Of a DNA stretch of 64,000 bases, positions 10,975-22,118 are shown one piece after another. The DNA is from Eutreptiella sp. 'Long Island Sound 2002' (Eukaryota; Euglenozoa; Euglenophyceae; Eutreptiales; Eutreptiaceae), in NCBI GenBank assembly GCA_964036045.1, contig OZ038378.1, forward strand, positions 172,429,285 through 172,493,284. The letters run 5' to 3'. The stretch's first letter is position 1, and every line of letters starts with the position of its first letter. The notes beneath the pieces were generated by a model. It was not told the DNA's origin, did not search any database, and was given only the letters and a program-made list of their open reading frames with translations. The position numbers were made by a program, and so were the translations under genes.

Positions 10975-11727
10975 GTGCAGGTCAAACATGCATTCGACTA
11001 CAATCCCCCGGTGCCGCCGGTGCCCCCGGCCTTCCACATGAACGCGCTCCTGTTCAACGGCGTCCCCGTCTCCGCCTTCCCCGGCAACCCCTTCGGGCCC
11101 GTCCTCGGGAACTGGTCCACAGACCCCAACCTCCCGATGCCGCTGGGCATGCCCCCGCGCGACTGGATGTTCGGCGCGCCGACCGCGGCGGTGCCCCCGC
11201 CGCCGCCGGGGGCGCCGCTTGGGATTGCCGGGCCCGGCGTGCCGCTGCCGGGGCCGTCCTGGACCGCCGCTGTGCCCGGCGCGCCGCCCCCGGCGGGCCC
11301 GTCCGCCTCCCCAGCCCCGGCCGGACCGCCGCCCCCTCCGGCCCGCAGCCCCAAGCGGCGGTCCAAGCGGATGGAGCAGCGGGAGCGGATGATGGCGACC
11401 GCCTACGCCCCGAAGACGTCCCCGAGCTCCAAGACCCCGGAGCCGCGGAGCCGCCCCTCGGCGCGGCCCGGGCCCTCTGGGGACCCGGCGCACGGGGGCA
11501 GCGGGGTCTACGTGGGGCAGTATGTGGCGGTGGCGAACAAGGGGTCGGGGGTGGTGGCGTACGTGGGCCCCACGTGCATGGGCGAGGGCGAGTGGGTCGG
11601 GGTGCTGCTGGAGGACCGGGTTGGCAAGAACGACGGCTCCATCAACGGCACCCGCTACTTCCAGTGCCCTCCGGAGTACGGGCTGTTCGTGCGGCCGGGC
11701 AAAGTGATCCTTCTGAATGGGCCGTGA
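10975..11727 (+). CDS. Exon 5 (last) of the MORN/CAP-Gly gene: CAP-Gly domain
   Basis: The acceptor is CTTTGGCAG|GTG at 10975, or GTGCAG|GTC at 10981; both are phase 0 and differ by two residues. The stop TGA is at 11725-11727. The first 130 residues are Pro/Gly/Ala-rich, followed by a basic patch (RSPKRRSKRMEQRERMM). The last 75 residues form a CAP-Gly domain: YVGPTCMGEGEWVGVLLEDR, then the hallmark GKNDGS, then YFQCPPEYGLFVRPGKV. GKNDG is the tubulin/EB1-tail-binding groove of the family. A C-terminal rather than N-terminal CAP-Gly is known in tubulin-folding cofactors and some scaffolds, but I know of no common protein that also has MORN repeats. Confidence 0.85.
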   Translation: MQVKHAFDYNPPVPPVPPAFHMNALLFNGVPVSAFPGNPFGPVLGNWSTDPNLPMPLGMPPRDWMFGAPTAAVPPPPPGAPLGIAGPGVPLPGPSWTAAVPGAPPPAGPSASPAPAGPPPPPARSPKRRSKRMEQRERMMATAYAPKTSPSSKTPEPRSRPSARPGPSGDPAHGGSGVYVGQYVAVANKGSGVVAYVGPTCMGEGEWVGVLLEDRVGKNDGSINGTRYFQCPPEYGLFVRPGKVILLNGP

Positions 11728-12043
11728 GGCACGGGGACTGCCTGGCGCTTGACCGCCGCATCGTTTTGAGGCCCCCGTCCAGTGATGCTGCAGGGAAGGC
11801 GTCGAAGTGGGAGTCTGGGAGGAGAACGAAAGAGGACCAGCCAAGAGCCAAGAGAAGGTTGGACGGGGCTTGAGACTGTTGTTGTTCTTACCGCTATGAG
11901 CACTGCCCTTCGTTGGTGTTCTTGTTTATGTTGCCAAGATGTAGTGCACTACATTACCTCACCGATTCATGTTGCAAACCGTTGTTGGTGGATTGTTGCT
12001 GCGTGTGTTGTCAACAGGGGCAGGCCCTACTTTGCCAAGAAAC

Positions 12044-12421
12044 AAGGGCATGTGAATTGTTCGCAGGTGTTGAGGATGCAAAACTTGTGGAGAGCCACCC
12101 CCCCCCCGGGCCCCTCCCCACGCCCATCCGTTGCATTTCCCGCGCCGGGGGCGGTGGGCACCCTCCAGACTGACTTTGTGCGGAGCATCGCCGGCGCCGG
12201 CGTGGGAGGAACGCCGAGGGGCAGGGGCAGCACCCGTCAGCGGAGGACCGCAGTCCCACTCTCGCGCAGCACAAATGCCTTTCCCAGTGGCGCAGCGCGT
12301 ACCCCCCCAACCCGCACACGTGCGGAGCCTCTGTGGCGAACACCCCTTTTCCTTCGGGTGCAAGTCCCCCTCTGTGGGATGGTTGTGGTGTGGGATGCGG
12401 TCTACCGTGCAACTCAGCCCC
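12044..12421 (+). repeat. About 380-bp inverted repeat, copy 2
   Basis: Inverted partner of 9970-10350. The homology ends at CAACTCAGCCCC, precisely where copy 1 enters its poly-C/G run. It lies 320 bp downstream of the CAP-Gly gene stop. An ORF spanning it (11782-12504) is an accident of composition. Confidence 0.9.
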
Positions 12422-12756
12422 ACCAGCGTGCCGCAGACCCCCCCTCCCCCGCGGATGGATCATCACCATCCATGCAAAACAGGCATCCCAGACACAGTTC
12501 TTAGCGATAGGAAGCCTGGCACGTGATCTGAGGAGGGACTCTTATTCTGTGCACCCCAGTCATGATCCAGTCAAGGTCTACCATGCGTCTTTTTGGACCA
12601 TCTCACACAAACCCACGTCGATCCCCACTCCCGATGGACATAAACGACGAGCAGCTCACACTATAGACATGGCACTGGACACCAGACGTCCCCAGTCAGC
12701 CTTCATGGACCCCCCCGCCCCCCCCGCCCCCCCGCCCCCCCCCCCCCGCTCTTCAG

Positions 12757-12970
12757 CCTGTATGGCGCACCCCCCCCCGCTCTTGACACACTGACCCCTG
12801 TCCGCGATGCAGTGATTGAGCAAATCGTTCTCGGGCATCTGACGCCAAAACATTCCCCGGCGTCTTCTGCGCCCGGGGGTCTTGGGATTGGGAGCCCACG
12901 GGCCGTGTGTCGGTACCGCAGCCGGGGGGCCCTGCATGTCTGGTCGCCATCGGACAGCGGGAAGCTTCAG
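12757..12970 (+). CDS. Orphan internal exon of an unrecognised gene
   Basis: A strong acceptor (a long C-rich tract ending CTCTTCAG|CC) opens a 71-codon GC3-rich frame that starts with one base of a split codon and ends at a good donor, CTTCAG|GTATGG. The peptide contains PALDTLTPVRDAVIEQIVLG and RSRGALHVWSPSDSGKLQ. I do not recognise it. Possible continuation exons lie near 13134-13221 (ending GTGCAGCAG|GTGCCT) and 13610-13812, but I cannot phase them securely. The poly-C tract could also hide a frameshift from an upstream ATG at 12669. Confidence 0.4.
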
Positions 12971-15489
12971 GTATGGCCTGTGAATACCGCGTGGTAGAGC
13001 TGCGGTCATGAGATGGCCCGGGAATGGGGGTTGGAGCTGTAAATACCAAAAGAGCGGGCACCGCCCGCCTCATGAGCAGAGCAAGCAGGACAGAGAAGTG
13101 ACGACCAGTTGGAGCGGAGCTTCGGACAGTAGCAGGCGTGTGGCAGGCGGGCGCAGCAGCTGCACAGCAGGCGCCTATGCCAATGCCGAATGCGCTGGCC
13201 CAGACCACTCGGGTGGTGCAGCAGGTGCCTTGTTTTTGGTTTGCTGTTGGGGGCGGGGGTTCGGCTTTCCAGTCACACGGGTGGGGGTGGGGTGGGGGGT
13301 GGGGGCTCCCGCACGTGGAACACTGTGCGTCGTGGTCGGGCCGTGTGTGTGTGGGTGTGTGTGTGCCGGCCCTCTCCCAAACGCAATGTGCCGCCAACAC
13401 CCGTGGGGCCGTGCATTGGTCCCGGGGTCTGCGGCGGCACAGACCATCATCACTGCCCGTCCTTTTGTCCGCCTCCGGCGTCCAGCCTCCCCCGTCGGGC
13501 TGCGCATTCCATTGACCCCATTGCACTGTCTTACTTGTCTGTCTGGACCCTTTAGACTACGCTTTCGCTTTCGCTGTGTGCGTAAGTGTTGCGTCGCCTG
13601 CGGCGTGCGGTGCGTTGACGATGTGGCTGCAAAACAGCCTCAGCCAGTCGGCTCCAGCGGCGCTGCATTCCTGGCCCCATCTGCCGAGCAGGGCGTGCCA
13701 CCCGGACTGCGTTGCTCTGGGAGGATAGTGACGATGTCCGCTGCGTCCCCTCCTCTGGATCCCTTCTTCTGGTCCACTGACGGCGGCCAGGAGCGATGGA
13801 AGCGGAATTGACAATCGCTCCCGGAGGGCGAGAGGGGGGAAGGCGGCGCTGCCAAACTTTTACGCACTCATTGTCTCATTGGCTGAAAGTTTGTTGTGGA
13901 GAATTGTAAAATGGTCCTGCGACTGTTATGGAGACTTGGTGTTGATAAAACGGGCCAATCAGGAAGTCGATGGGTTCAGTGATGGTGCGGGAGATCCAGC
14001 TTTTGATTGTTCTGCCGAACGGTGCGGCATACGCCCACCAGGACGTGCATGTCTGGAGCGCTTTATGACCGACCTGTGGCCATCCCTGACCCCGATTCAA
14101 GTCAGCACGTGCAGACTTAGTCTTCGTTTTACCCGGCAGACGGGGCACGGATCCTCTTGCTCTTACTCTGTGTCACTGATTCCTGATTTCGGGCACGTGG
14201 AATCTGTTTGCCTGATATTGTTCTCGGATACCGTTTGGCTTCAGTGTGGCAGTGATGCACTGCAATGCCCGGCAGCAAACATCATGCGTGCCCACATACT
14301 TCCCGTGTTGGATTTCCTTTCGCACCAGACCCACTAGCCAACGGAGATCAATGGCATGCACGACTGTAGAGTGCGGAAACTTTTCTCGAGTGGCTGAATG
14401 TAACTGACCGCTGGTGGTGGTGGCGGGGGGGTTGTACGGCGGACCTGTGTCACACCAAATTTCCGGGGCAAATCCCCGCAGCGCAAACCGATCATACACT
14501 CGGAAGGTCTGGGCCTCATGCGAGTTGGTTGACGCTCCCAGTATTAGTCCAGGGGAATGCCAACCACGACCCCTGGCGGAGCAAAGCCTGATTCAGGGCT
14601 GTGAGGCGAAAAGCAACTCTGCAATTTTATATCTAAGAAGGCACCCGCGACGCAGTCCCCCCGCTACAGAACGAGCCCCCCACCCCTGTGTCCAAAACAA
14701 AGTGTCCAACGAACGTTTGATGCTCGGACCGCATTTTTTTTGGTTACATCCCGAGTTTTAGGGCACAAGATTTAGGCTCAAGGATTCCAGGAATGAGGGG
14801 CTTGTGTTGTGTGTCTTGTGCCGACGAATGTAAAAATGGTACTCCTCGATGTGACGCGACAACATTCCTCAACCATAGGACCTCTGTTGCACAGCACGAC
14901 TGAGTCTCTACCAGCGCCTATCCGACAGGTGCTATACAAGCGGTATCATACAGTTCAAGGAGGTGTTATGGGACTCTTGTACATTGGCCACAGCTTCGCG
15001 TGTGCAATGTTCACTGTGGCCCACGAACACTTGGTGTTTCGATCGTATTTTTTTTGGGGGGGGGGTTTTGGAGTTCACCGGACATGGCGGGGGGGGGGGG
15101 TACACTTCGTGCCCCCATTGGTATTTGTGATCACATCTGTTCCCCATGTCGGACCCTTGCCCTTGATGCCGCCTCCCCTCCTTCCAGTTAACCGTGATCT
15201 AGACCCGCCCATACCAGTCCTGTGGCCCCTCTGGATTCTCTGCCCAAGGCCATGTTCATTTTGGTTCCCCCGTTGGCCCATGTAGACAAGATGTGGACAA
15301 GATGCGCGCAACAAAGGACCCTGCGTGGGGTCGTTCTATGTCCTGCGCTGTGATCATGCCTGAATTTTGTTGTGCACGGGCGTTGACCCTCCTGCGTGAC
15401 CATCGGATGTGTCGGTGGAACTGAGGACAGTCAGTTTACACTGGAAACAACAATTTGGCCTGTTTTTGTGCACATCAACCCTCGGGTCT

Positions 15490-15562
15490 GTGAGAGAGAG
15501 AGAGAGAGAGAGACAGAGAGAGAGAGAGAGGGAGAGAGAGAGAGGGGGAGAGAGAGAGAGAG
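15490..15562. repeat. (AG)n microsatellite, imperfect
   Basis: About 73 bases of AG dinucleotides with a few interruptions (GACAGAG, GGGAG, GGGGG). Confidence 0.95.
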
Positions 15563-16421
15563 CAATGGTCAGTGCTGCTTGACCGAATGCCCCCGCCGTA
15601 GGCACTTTCAGCCTCTCATCCAAGAAGATGTGTCCTCCAAATTAAAGATGCAATCCACTATGCACAGTGGGCAGCGCCCTGTAGTGCCCTTGGGTCTTAG
15701 ACCCCAGCCCCCCTTCCCCTTTACCCTGCTTTAACCACAGTTTTTGTTTTCTGCGCCAGCGCCGGAAAGTGTTGCTGCCGTAAAACTATTGGGTGATTGT
15801 GGTGCTGTCCTGAGGTATTTCAAAATCTGTAGGGTCCACTCGTCCAACAGTAAACCATGCAGAATCCCCCAGCTACCATGATGCCTCTGCACCACAGCTT
15901 GATGTCTCTGATACGGTTCACATTTTCCCACTACTGTCAAAACGCAAACTGTTCCAATTCTGGGGACTCAATTTATTAACTGTTCTGTCGGCATTATACA
16001 TCTTGAATCCATTTTTTCTCAGGTACATGCAAGCACCGTCAAAAGACGACATTTACTTTTGGGTTTCGAGCCCCACACGTGCACTGTTTCCTTCTACAAC
16101 AGTCAAAAAAACCAAACCCAAAACATCCTTACCATTGTCGTGCTGCATGCCCGACGTTTATGACCCTGACCCTGCACATAGTGCACCCCAGGGTAAAAGT
16201 GGACATTTCCCGTGGGATCCCCCCTCCAAGGTCGACCCCGAACCCTGTAACGGGGCTCAAACTGGTTTCATTCCAAAGAACCGCTGGCAGCACCACCACG
16301 GCGACGTCCGTGCGTCCCATGTACTCATTGCAGCGTTTTGCTGCCTTGGGACCGAACATTTGGAGGTGTCGGGCTCAGCAGCGCCCGGAATGCGCTTGTG
16401 TGTGGGGGGTTTGGCACAAGG

Positions 16422-16523
16422 CCTCGGTATCTGATTGTTTGCCTTTTGCGGCGCCTATTGGCCTCTCGCCACTGCTCATTCTGACCCTCTGTGGGCCCGA
16501 ACGTGTGTTGGTTGTGTGGGGGG
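16422..16523 (-). repeat. AGGCGCCGC dispersed repeat, inverted copy
   Basis: The reverse complement matches 3896-4003 at roughly 90% or better, through GGCCTCGGTATCTGATTG and GGCGCCTATTGGCCTCTCGC. Poly-G follows at 16518-16525, equivalent to a poly-C border on the other strand. Confidence 0.75.
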
Positions 16524-17966
16524 GGTGTTGTAAATGGGGTTCCGGTTTGAAGAGCTGAAACAGAGGGTGTCGTGGGAGACTAACTTGTGGAGCCGCGTAC
16601 TCTTCGGGGGTGCAGAAAAGTGGCCAGAAGCGTCAAACCCTAATTTTACATTCCCCCCTCCTTCCCTTGCCCAAGACCAGCGACAGGGGGGGTGCACTGT
16701 GGGCACAGCAAGCGCCACAAACCCCCAAACCGGGGGCGCCGCAGAGAAGAACAGATATTGAAGAGTTGTGCACAACGCTGCTTGAGGCAAGGACAGCCAG
16801 TTGTAGCATGGAACTGAGAAATTTGCAGCGCTGGCACCGTAGTCACTTGGAAGTTATGATCAATTTTTGGTATGTTATCCACCGAAGCAAATGGAAAAAA
16901 CGCGTGTTCGATGGAACGAAGTCATGCGTACAGCAAGGAGGTCTCAGGAGGAGTCTCAACACTATGGCATTAAAGGTCATCTGCGAAATTGCCTGATCGC
17001 ACCAAGGAAACAATTTCTATCTGTGACACAACTATGTTAAACAGTGAAGTCCAATAGTCACGAAATTGGCATTTTGGCAAATTGGTGGTCTGCTTTCTGG
17101 CAGAAGACGTGGATTATAGCGTACCAATTCACTTCCCACTTCTATACCACTGATGAGCTGGTAGAGCTACTACTGAAATGGATTGCAAACTCTGACGAGA
17201 GCTTGTTTTCTTTCCAGCCCATAGTGCCCACAGTGCACATTGAAGCCAGACGCAATTCATTTGCCGTTGTTTGGAGATACCTGCTGCTCCAAATTTCCAA
17301 GGTGGGCAGGAATTCGGAAGGATTGGTCTGGGGGACGCGTGTCTTTTAATGTGCCATAGCATCCAGAGACACACATCCCGTGTGCATCCATGTGTGTATG
17401 CTCTGCGTGCTCTGTGCGTACTCGCTTTTCTTATACTCAGCCCGTCTTTGGGCGACAGTGGGGGGTTCTTGCAGAACTTGGCGGGTCATTTTGCTTCACA
17501 TTCTGCATCTCTGAATTCTCATATCCGCTTGTTCGTATGCATTATTTGTTTATTTAGGGATATGGTTTTCTACACCCCCTCCAAGGGGCTCCGAGTTCCA
17601 GCCCAGCTAGTCGCAAACCCGCAAAGGAGCATTGGTACTTGGAGTCAGAGTATTGACAAGATCAAGCAAAAGTGGTCAATCAACAGTGCCGCATGGAATC
17701 TATCCTATGCACACATTTGTTCCATTTGTGGTCAATCGAATCGATCTGCTTGTGACTGAGTCCAGCAATTTTTCGTTTTTGCGTTTTGGCATCAGCCACC
17801 GCTATGGTGCATTTACAAGCCATTGTAATCTGTCTTTTTTTTTTTTTTTTTATGAACAGCAAAGATGTCCATTTTTATTCGGGTCTATAATTCTCCAGTC
17901 CGTTAATGACTGTTTGACCCTTCCATTTCCGAATAGGAGCCCTTCTCGGGGCCGTCGCCGTGCTGC

Positions 17967-18320
17967 ATGTCCACCGATGGCTGGAAGAAGTACAACCAGT
18001 TGAACTGTATCGGGACTGGGGCCTTCGGGCAGGTCTTCCTTGTCGAAGGCAATGAGGCGAACGGGGGGCCCGCGGGCCGCTACGTGATCAAGCGTGTGCA
18101 AGTCTCAGCCCTGAACCAGAAGGAGCTGAAGGACGCGGTCAACGAGGTGTTCATCCTCCGGATGTTGGACCACCCCAACATCATCAACTACTGTGACCAC
18201 TTTGTGGATCCGGAGGGGTATCTCAACATCGTGATGGAGTATTGTGCTGGGGGCGATCTTAACGGTTTGATTGAGGAGCAGAAAAAAGGAGGCGCCGACA
18301 ACTACCTGACGGAGGACCAG
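17967..18320 (+). CDS. NEK kinase exon 1: N-lobe
   Basis: The ATG at 17967 is the first in frame after the acceptor-like AG at 17935-17936. It encodes 118 residues: glycine loop GTGAFGQV (residues 16-23), the ATP-anchoring lysine in YVIKRV (K42), the alpha-C glutamate in NEVFILRMLDHPNI, and the hinge IVMEYCAGGDLNGLI. Donor GACCAG|GTCACG, phase 0. The sequence AGGTC occurs at both the donor and the next acceptor. Confidence 0.85.
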
Positions 18321-19349
18321 GTCACGTCATCCCTTTGTACCCCGCCCCGTGCACAGCGTCCTGGACCCGACCCAAGGCTGGCTCGACGAGAGCCGGCGAT
18401 GAACAGTATTGCTGCCGTCAAGCAGCATTCTGGCTGGGAGACAGTTAATGAACATTCTGACTGAACTCGAGTGATTTGTGAATTGAATCATGGCCCTTCC
18501 CGCTGCTTATCCAAGAGACACCCTGGTGCAACGTGCAGTAGGTTGAGAGAGTTCGGGCCAAGGCGATCATCAGTGAGTCAGTTTTTTTCATTAAGGAGCG
18601 CCCTGAAGAAGCGCCTGCAAAGCAGGCGGGTACCAACGGTGGTTACGAGCTGGTTAACAGCTAATCAACGGCAGTTGCTGGCCAACCGCTGACGTTCAAG
18701 CACCGAACACTGGCAGTTCCCAGCCTGATTCCTGGGGTGACCACCAAGCATCCGCTTGTCGCCGGGGTTCGGTTGTGTTGCACTTGGCAGCCCCGCGTGA
18801 CGCTCTGATGAGCGCATGTCAACGCACCCGAGCACATACCCCCCCCCCCCCCTCACCCCCCAGGCGCCCTCCCCCCCCCGGCCCGACATTGATTGTTGAG
18901 CCCAGCGGCAGGGCATTCGAACGCGAACAATTGATTTGCTGCAATGATATGAACGGCGCAGTTTGAGCGAAGTTGAATGAGTTCACCCCCCCCCCCCCCC
19001 CTCCCGGTCTGACCCTGACCCTTTAGAGTCCTGAGCCCCAGCACCAGAACCCCAGCGAGCCATAGCCCGTCGGGGAAGGGGAGGGCCGAAGTACATTGAA
19101 AATGCCTCGGTGGCCCTGAGCGACTGGATGCTATGCGGAGCTCGGACTGGACAGAGGGTGACGAAGGCTGTGAGGCGGGCGCAGCTGGAGCCTTGGCGGC
19201 TTTTCTTGACCATTCTGATGCCGCTGGTCTGTTGAAGCACCGCAGGTTGCCCACCCCATGGGGTCACAGGGTCACGGGCGGCAGACGCATGCCTAGGGGC
19301 CCACTGCACCGTCTTTTCAAAGCCGCCACCTTTCGCCACGCACCCGCAG

Positions 19350-19646
19350 GTCCTGTACATGAGCTTCCAGCTGCTGCAGGCGCTGAAGTACGTCCACGGG
19401 ATCAAGATCCTGCACCGCGATCTCAAGCCCGGCAACGTGCTCTTGGGGTCGCATGGACGGATCAAGATCTGCGATTTCGGGATCTCCAAGCGGCTGACGG
19501 AGACCGTGCACGCGCAGACGGTGGTCGGCACGCCGTTTTATTTGGCCCCAGAAATCTGCGAGAGCAAGCCCTACGGCAGCGCCTGCGACATATGGGCCGC
19601 GGGCTGTGTCATCTACGAATTGGCGGCCCTGCACCGCGCGTTCGAG
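19350..19646 (+). CDS. NEK kinase exon 2: catalytic and activation loops
   Basis: Acceptor CACCCGCAG|GT, donor TTCGAG|GTCAGT; exactly 99 codons in phase 0. It carries the catalytic loop HRDLKPGN (D142), the magnesium-binding DFG (D160) in IKICDFGISKRL, the activation segment GTPFYLAPE and the conserved SACDIWAAGCVIYELAALHRAFE. All catalytic residues are intact, so an active kinase is expected. Confidence 0.9.
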
Positions 19647-21269
19647 GTCAGTGTGCCTGCGTCTCGTGGCTCGTGCTGTCTTTGCTCCTGCCCCTGCCCT
19701 CACACGTTCCTCTTCCCCTTTCCTTGCTCCATCCCCCTCCCCTGCAATCCCTTCGTCCCCCCCCCCCCCCGCCCCCCATCATCCTGCCCAGGTGGAGTCT
19801 GAGGTGTGGCTGTGTGTGGCCTGCAACAGCAAGCACGCCCCAAGAGCGGAGCGACCCAACATGGAACACGGCATTACTTCGCGACCACGCTCAGATCGTA
19901 GCGCAGCGTGACCCGGCGCCAAAGCCCCGAACCAAGATGCCCTGGTCCCTTGCCCAAGCCACGGGGGGATAGGGGGCAGCACAATGGGCCGAGGGAACAG
20001 TCACTGGCCAGTCGCATACCCAAGGAACTGAGAAGGCGATGAAGGCCATGTGAAGGCAGACTCGCCTGGAGCTCAGTGGTGGGTCCACACCCGACCTTTT
20101 GAGGCCCAACCCCAACGGCCTGCCCGCCCTCACCCCACGTCTTTCCCTCCCCTCGCCTCGCCACCCCGGCTTCCCCTCCCTCCGCGCGTCCCTCGTGGCC
20201 GTGTGGCATGGGCTCCAATCCTGTGGTGCAACGTAGACGCCCTGGGCAGGCGGTTTGCGCACTGTGTAACATGCTTTGCTCCAACTCCCCCTCCCCCCCC
20301 CCTTTGTGAGAGCAACGCTCTTGTCGGATCAACAGCAGGTGTTGTTCCCGCAACTTTTGGATCCGTGTCCTTTGCTCTTTATAATCCCCCGCTTTGTCAG
20401 ACCATGAGTAGATGTTGGTTCCGTCAAATTTTGGGACTTCAGTGTTGCTCTCGCAGGGGGGGAGGGGTGGGTAGTTCCAACTCCCTCGTTCCTCCCTCCC
20501 TCCCTCACTCCCTCCCTGGATTGGGATTGGAAGCGCTTGCCTGGAAGTGTTGACGTTGTGTTAATGTGCGGTATGTATGGTATAGTATATGGTGTAGTGC
20601 TGAAGCGAGTTGTCTGTGCGGGGACTGGTCGCACCAGCCAAAACGACACCCTCCAATCCAATCCAATCCCTCCCTCCCTCCCTCTCTCCCTCTTCCTCCC
20701 TCCCTCCCCCGTCTGGGTACTACCCCATCTACCTCCCTGCCTTTTTGATGGCTGTGTTGCATGGGTTCAATGGGAGTATCAGACGCGGTGCACACGTGGT
20801 GCGTATACCGGGGGTGTTGCGTGGACCGTGTCAGCTTTTTTAGAGGCTACGTGCTGTTGGCGCCTATGCTTTTGCCCAAAACTGTACCTGACACTGCAGC
20901 AGGGCAGTGTAGCCACATGCAAAATAGGGGTTGGTGTGCAATAACTTGGCATCTTTCAGCCTGTTGCTGCCCTGGTTGCATGTGAGCTCGCCCAAGGGGG
21001 CCCTCACACCCTGCCCCCAGCAACTTCCACCAAGGGACTGTGTTTACAAGGGCTTCAAAGGCAGACCATTTCCTGGAGAAGTTGTTCGAATACCTGAGAC
21101 ATTGCGCGCGCGGTGCGTGAAATCCCTCATGCCCGGGAGGCGGGTAGTTTGCCAGTGCAGTGGCTCGCCGAACCCCCTGAAGAGGGCCCGTGTGGGCAGG
21201 CGCTTGCGGACCGGGTGGTCCGGGCCGGACGTCTGGAGCCCGTGCCGCGCGCTCTGCTCGGCCCCTCAG

Positions 21270-22118
21270 GCGCGGAACCTCCTCGCGGTGGTGATGGCCA
21301 TCACCTCCGGCGAGTACAAGCCACTGCCGCCGCACTTCTCCGACGGCTTCCGGACGATGGTCCAGCGGATGCTGACGCCGGACCCCGATCAGCGGCCCAC
21401 CGTCGACCAACTGATTACCGACTACTTCGTGATCCCCGTCCCGTTCCACATCTCCGAGACCCCGGCCTCGCCGCCGGAAGAGGCACCGGCCCCCGCGCCG
21501 GAGCCTGCGCCCGCGCCCGCGCCGAAGCGCGCGCCCGCCACCGCCCCGAAGTCAACGGCCCCGCCCCCGCAGTCGGCGTCCGGGCCCACCCCCAAGGCCG
21601 CGTCATTGCCCGCGAGGCGCACTGCAGACCGCGCCTACAACAAGTGGAACGCGCGACTGCACCGCATGGCCGGGCAGCGCCGGGACAACTTCAGCGCGGA
21701 ACCGCACACCCCTACCACAGACCCGGTCCCCTCGCGGCGGAGGAACTCGCCCGCGCGCCCGGCGTCCACCGCGTCGAAGCCGATCGCGAAGCCGCGCGCG
21801 GTCTCGAGTTCGGGCGTGCCCCCGCGGAAGCCAAAGCCCCGGCCCCAAAAGAAGCACGTGTACGTGCCGGACATCGAGTTCTGCCTCATGCCGCACCAGC
21901 GCAATCTCCTGCTCGGGAGGGGCGAGCTTCCGGAGTCGTCCGCGCCGCCCGTACCTCCGGAACGTTTCGCCTCCTCATCGAGCCCGCCCCCCCCGGAGCC
22001 GCAATCGGAGGCGTTGAGTTCCCAACCGACCCCTGATCAGTTCGAGTCCATCGGCCGGGGGGTCAGCATCCGCACCGAAGCCGAGATCCGGGACGCGCTC
22101 GACGACACCGATTTTGAG
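21270..22118 (+). CDS. NEK kinase exon 3: end of C-lobe and Ala/Pro-rich tail
   Basis: Acceptor GCCCCTCAG|GC. It continues the kinase with ARNLLAVVMAITSGEYKPLP and MLTPDPDQRPTVDQLI, typical NEK C-lobe sequence, then a tail of alternating Ala-Pro and basic patches, including KPKPRPQKKHVYVPDIEFC. I end it at GATTTTGAG|GTCCCC, the same donor type as other introns here. Reading through instead adds 27 residues before a stop at 22200-22202. Confidence 0.8.

Larger units (their letters stand above)
1124..11727 (+). other. Gene model: MORN-repeat / CAP-Gly protein (5 exons, 5' end not found)
   Basis: I join exons 1124-2257, 3361-3713, 5486-5782, 8061-8966 and 10975-11727. All four junctions keep frame (phase 1, then 0, 0, 0), giving about 1,146 residues without a confident start codon, so at least one upstream exon is missing. 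Order of parts: short coiled-coil-like segment, long Pro/Ala/Ser-rich disordered region, acidic linker, three to four MORN repeats, a second disordered region ending in an RVxF motif, a Pro-rich stretch and a C-terminal CAP-Gly domain. MORN repeats are known to bind membranes or build scaffolds, and CAP-Gly domains bind the C-terminal EEY/F tails of tubulin and EB1. The inferred role is linking membrane or cortex to microtubules. Linking the first exon to the rest rests on reading phase and composition only. Confidence 0.7.
13813..17936. other. Intergenic stretch without a supportable gene
   Basis: Scattered short frames lack GC3 bias and splice context. It holds the AG microsatellite (15490-15562), poly-G runs near 15055-15100 and the inverted repeat copy at 16422-16523. 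The last few hundred bases are A/T-rich and lead into the NEK kinase gene. Confidence 0.6.

Noticed and set aside
10654-11844. 396-residue minus-strand ORF over the CAP-Gly exon
   Set aside because: Antisense of a clear CAP-Gly domain; a mirror of GC3 codon use.
11782-12504. 240-residue ORF over the inverted repeat
   Set aside because: The same peptide appears from the inverted copy with indels in homopolymers; no domain, no GC3 pattern.
13008-13811. 267-residue ORF with Cys/Gly-rich sequence
   Set aside because: Runs through G-runs and GT repeats. Parts near 13134 and 13610 may be exons in other phases, but the ORF as a whole is not a gene.
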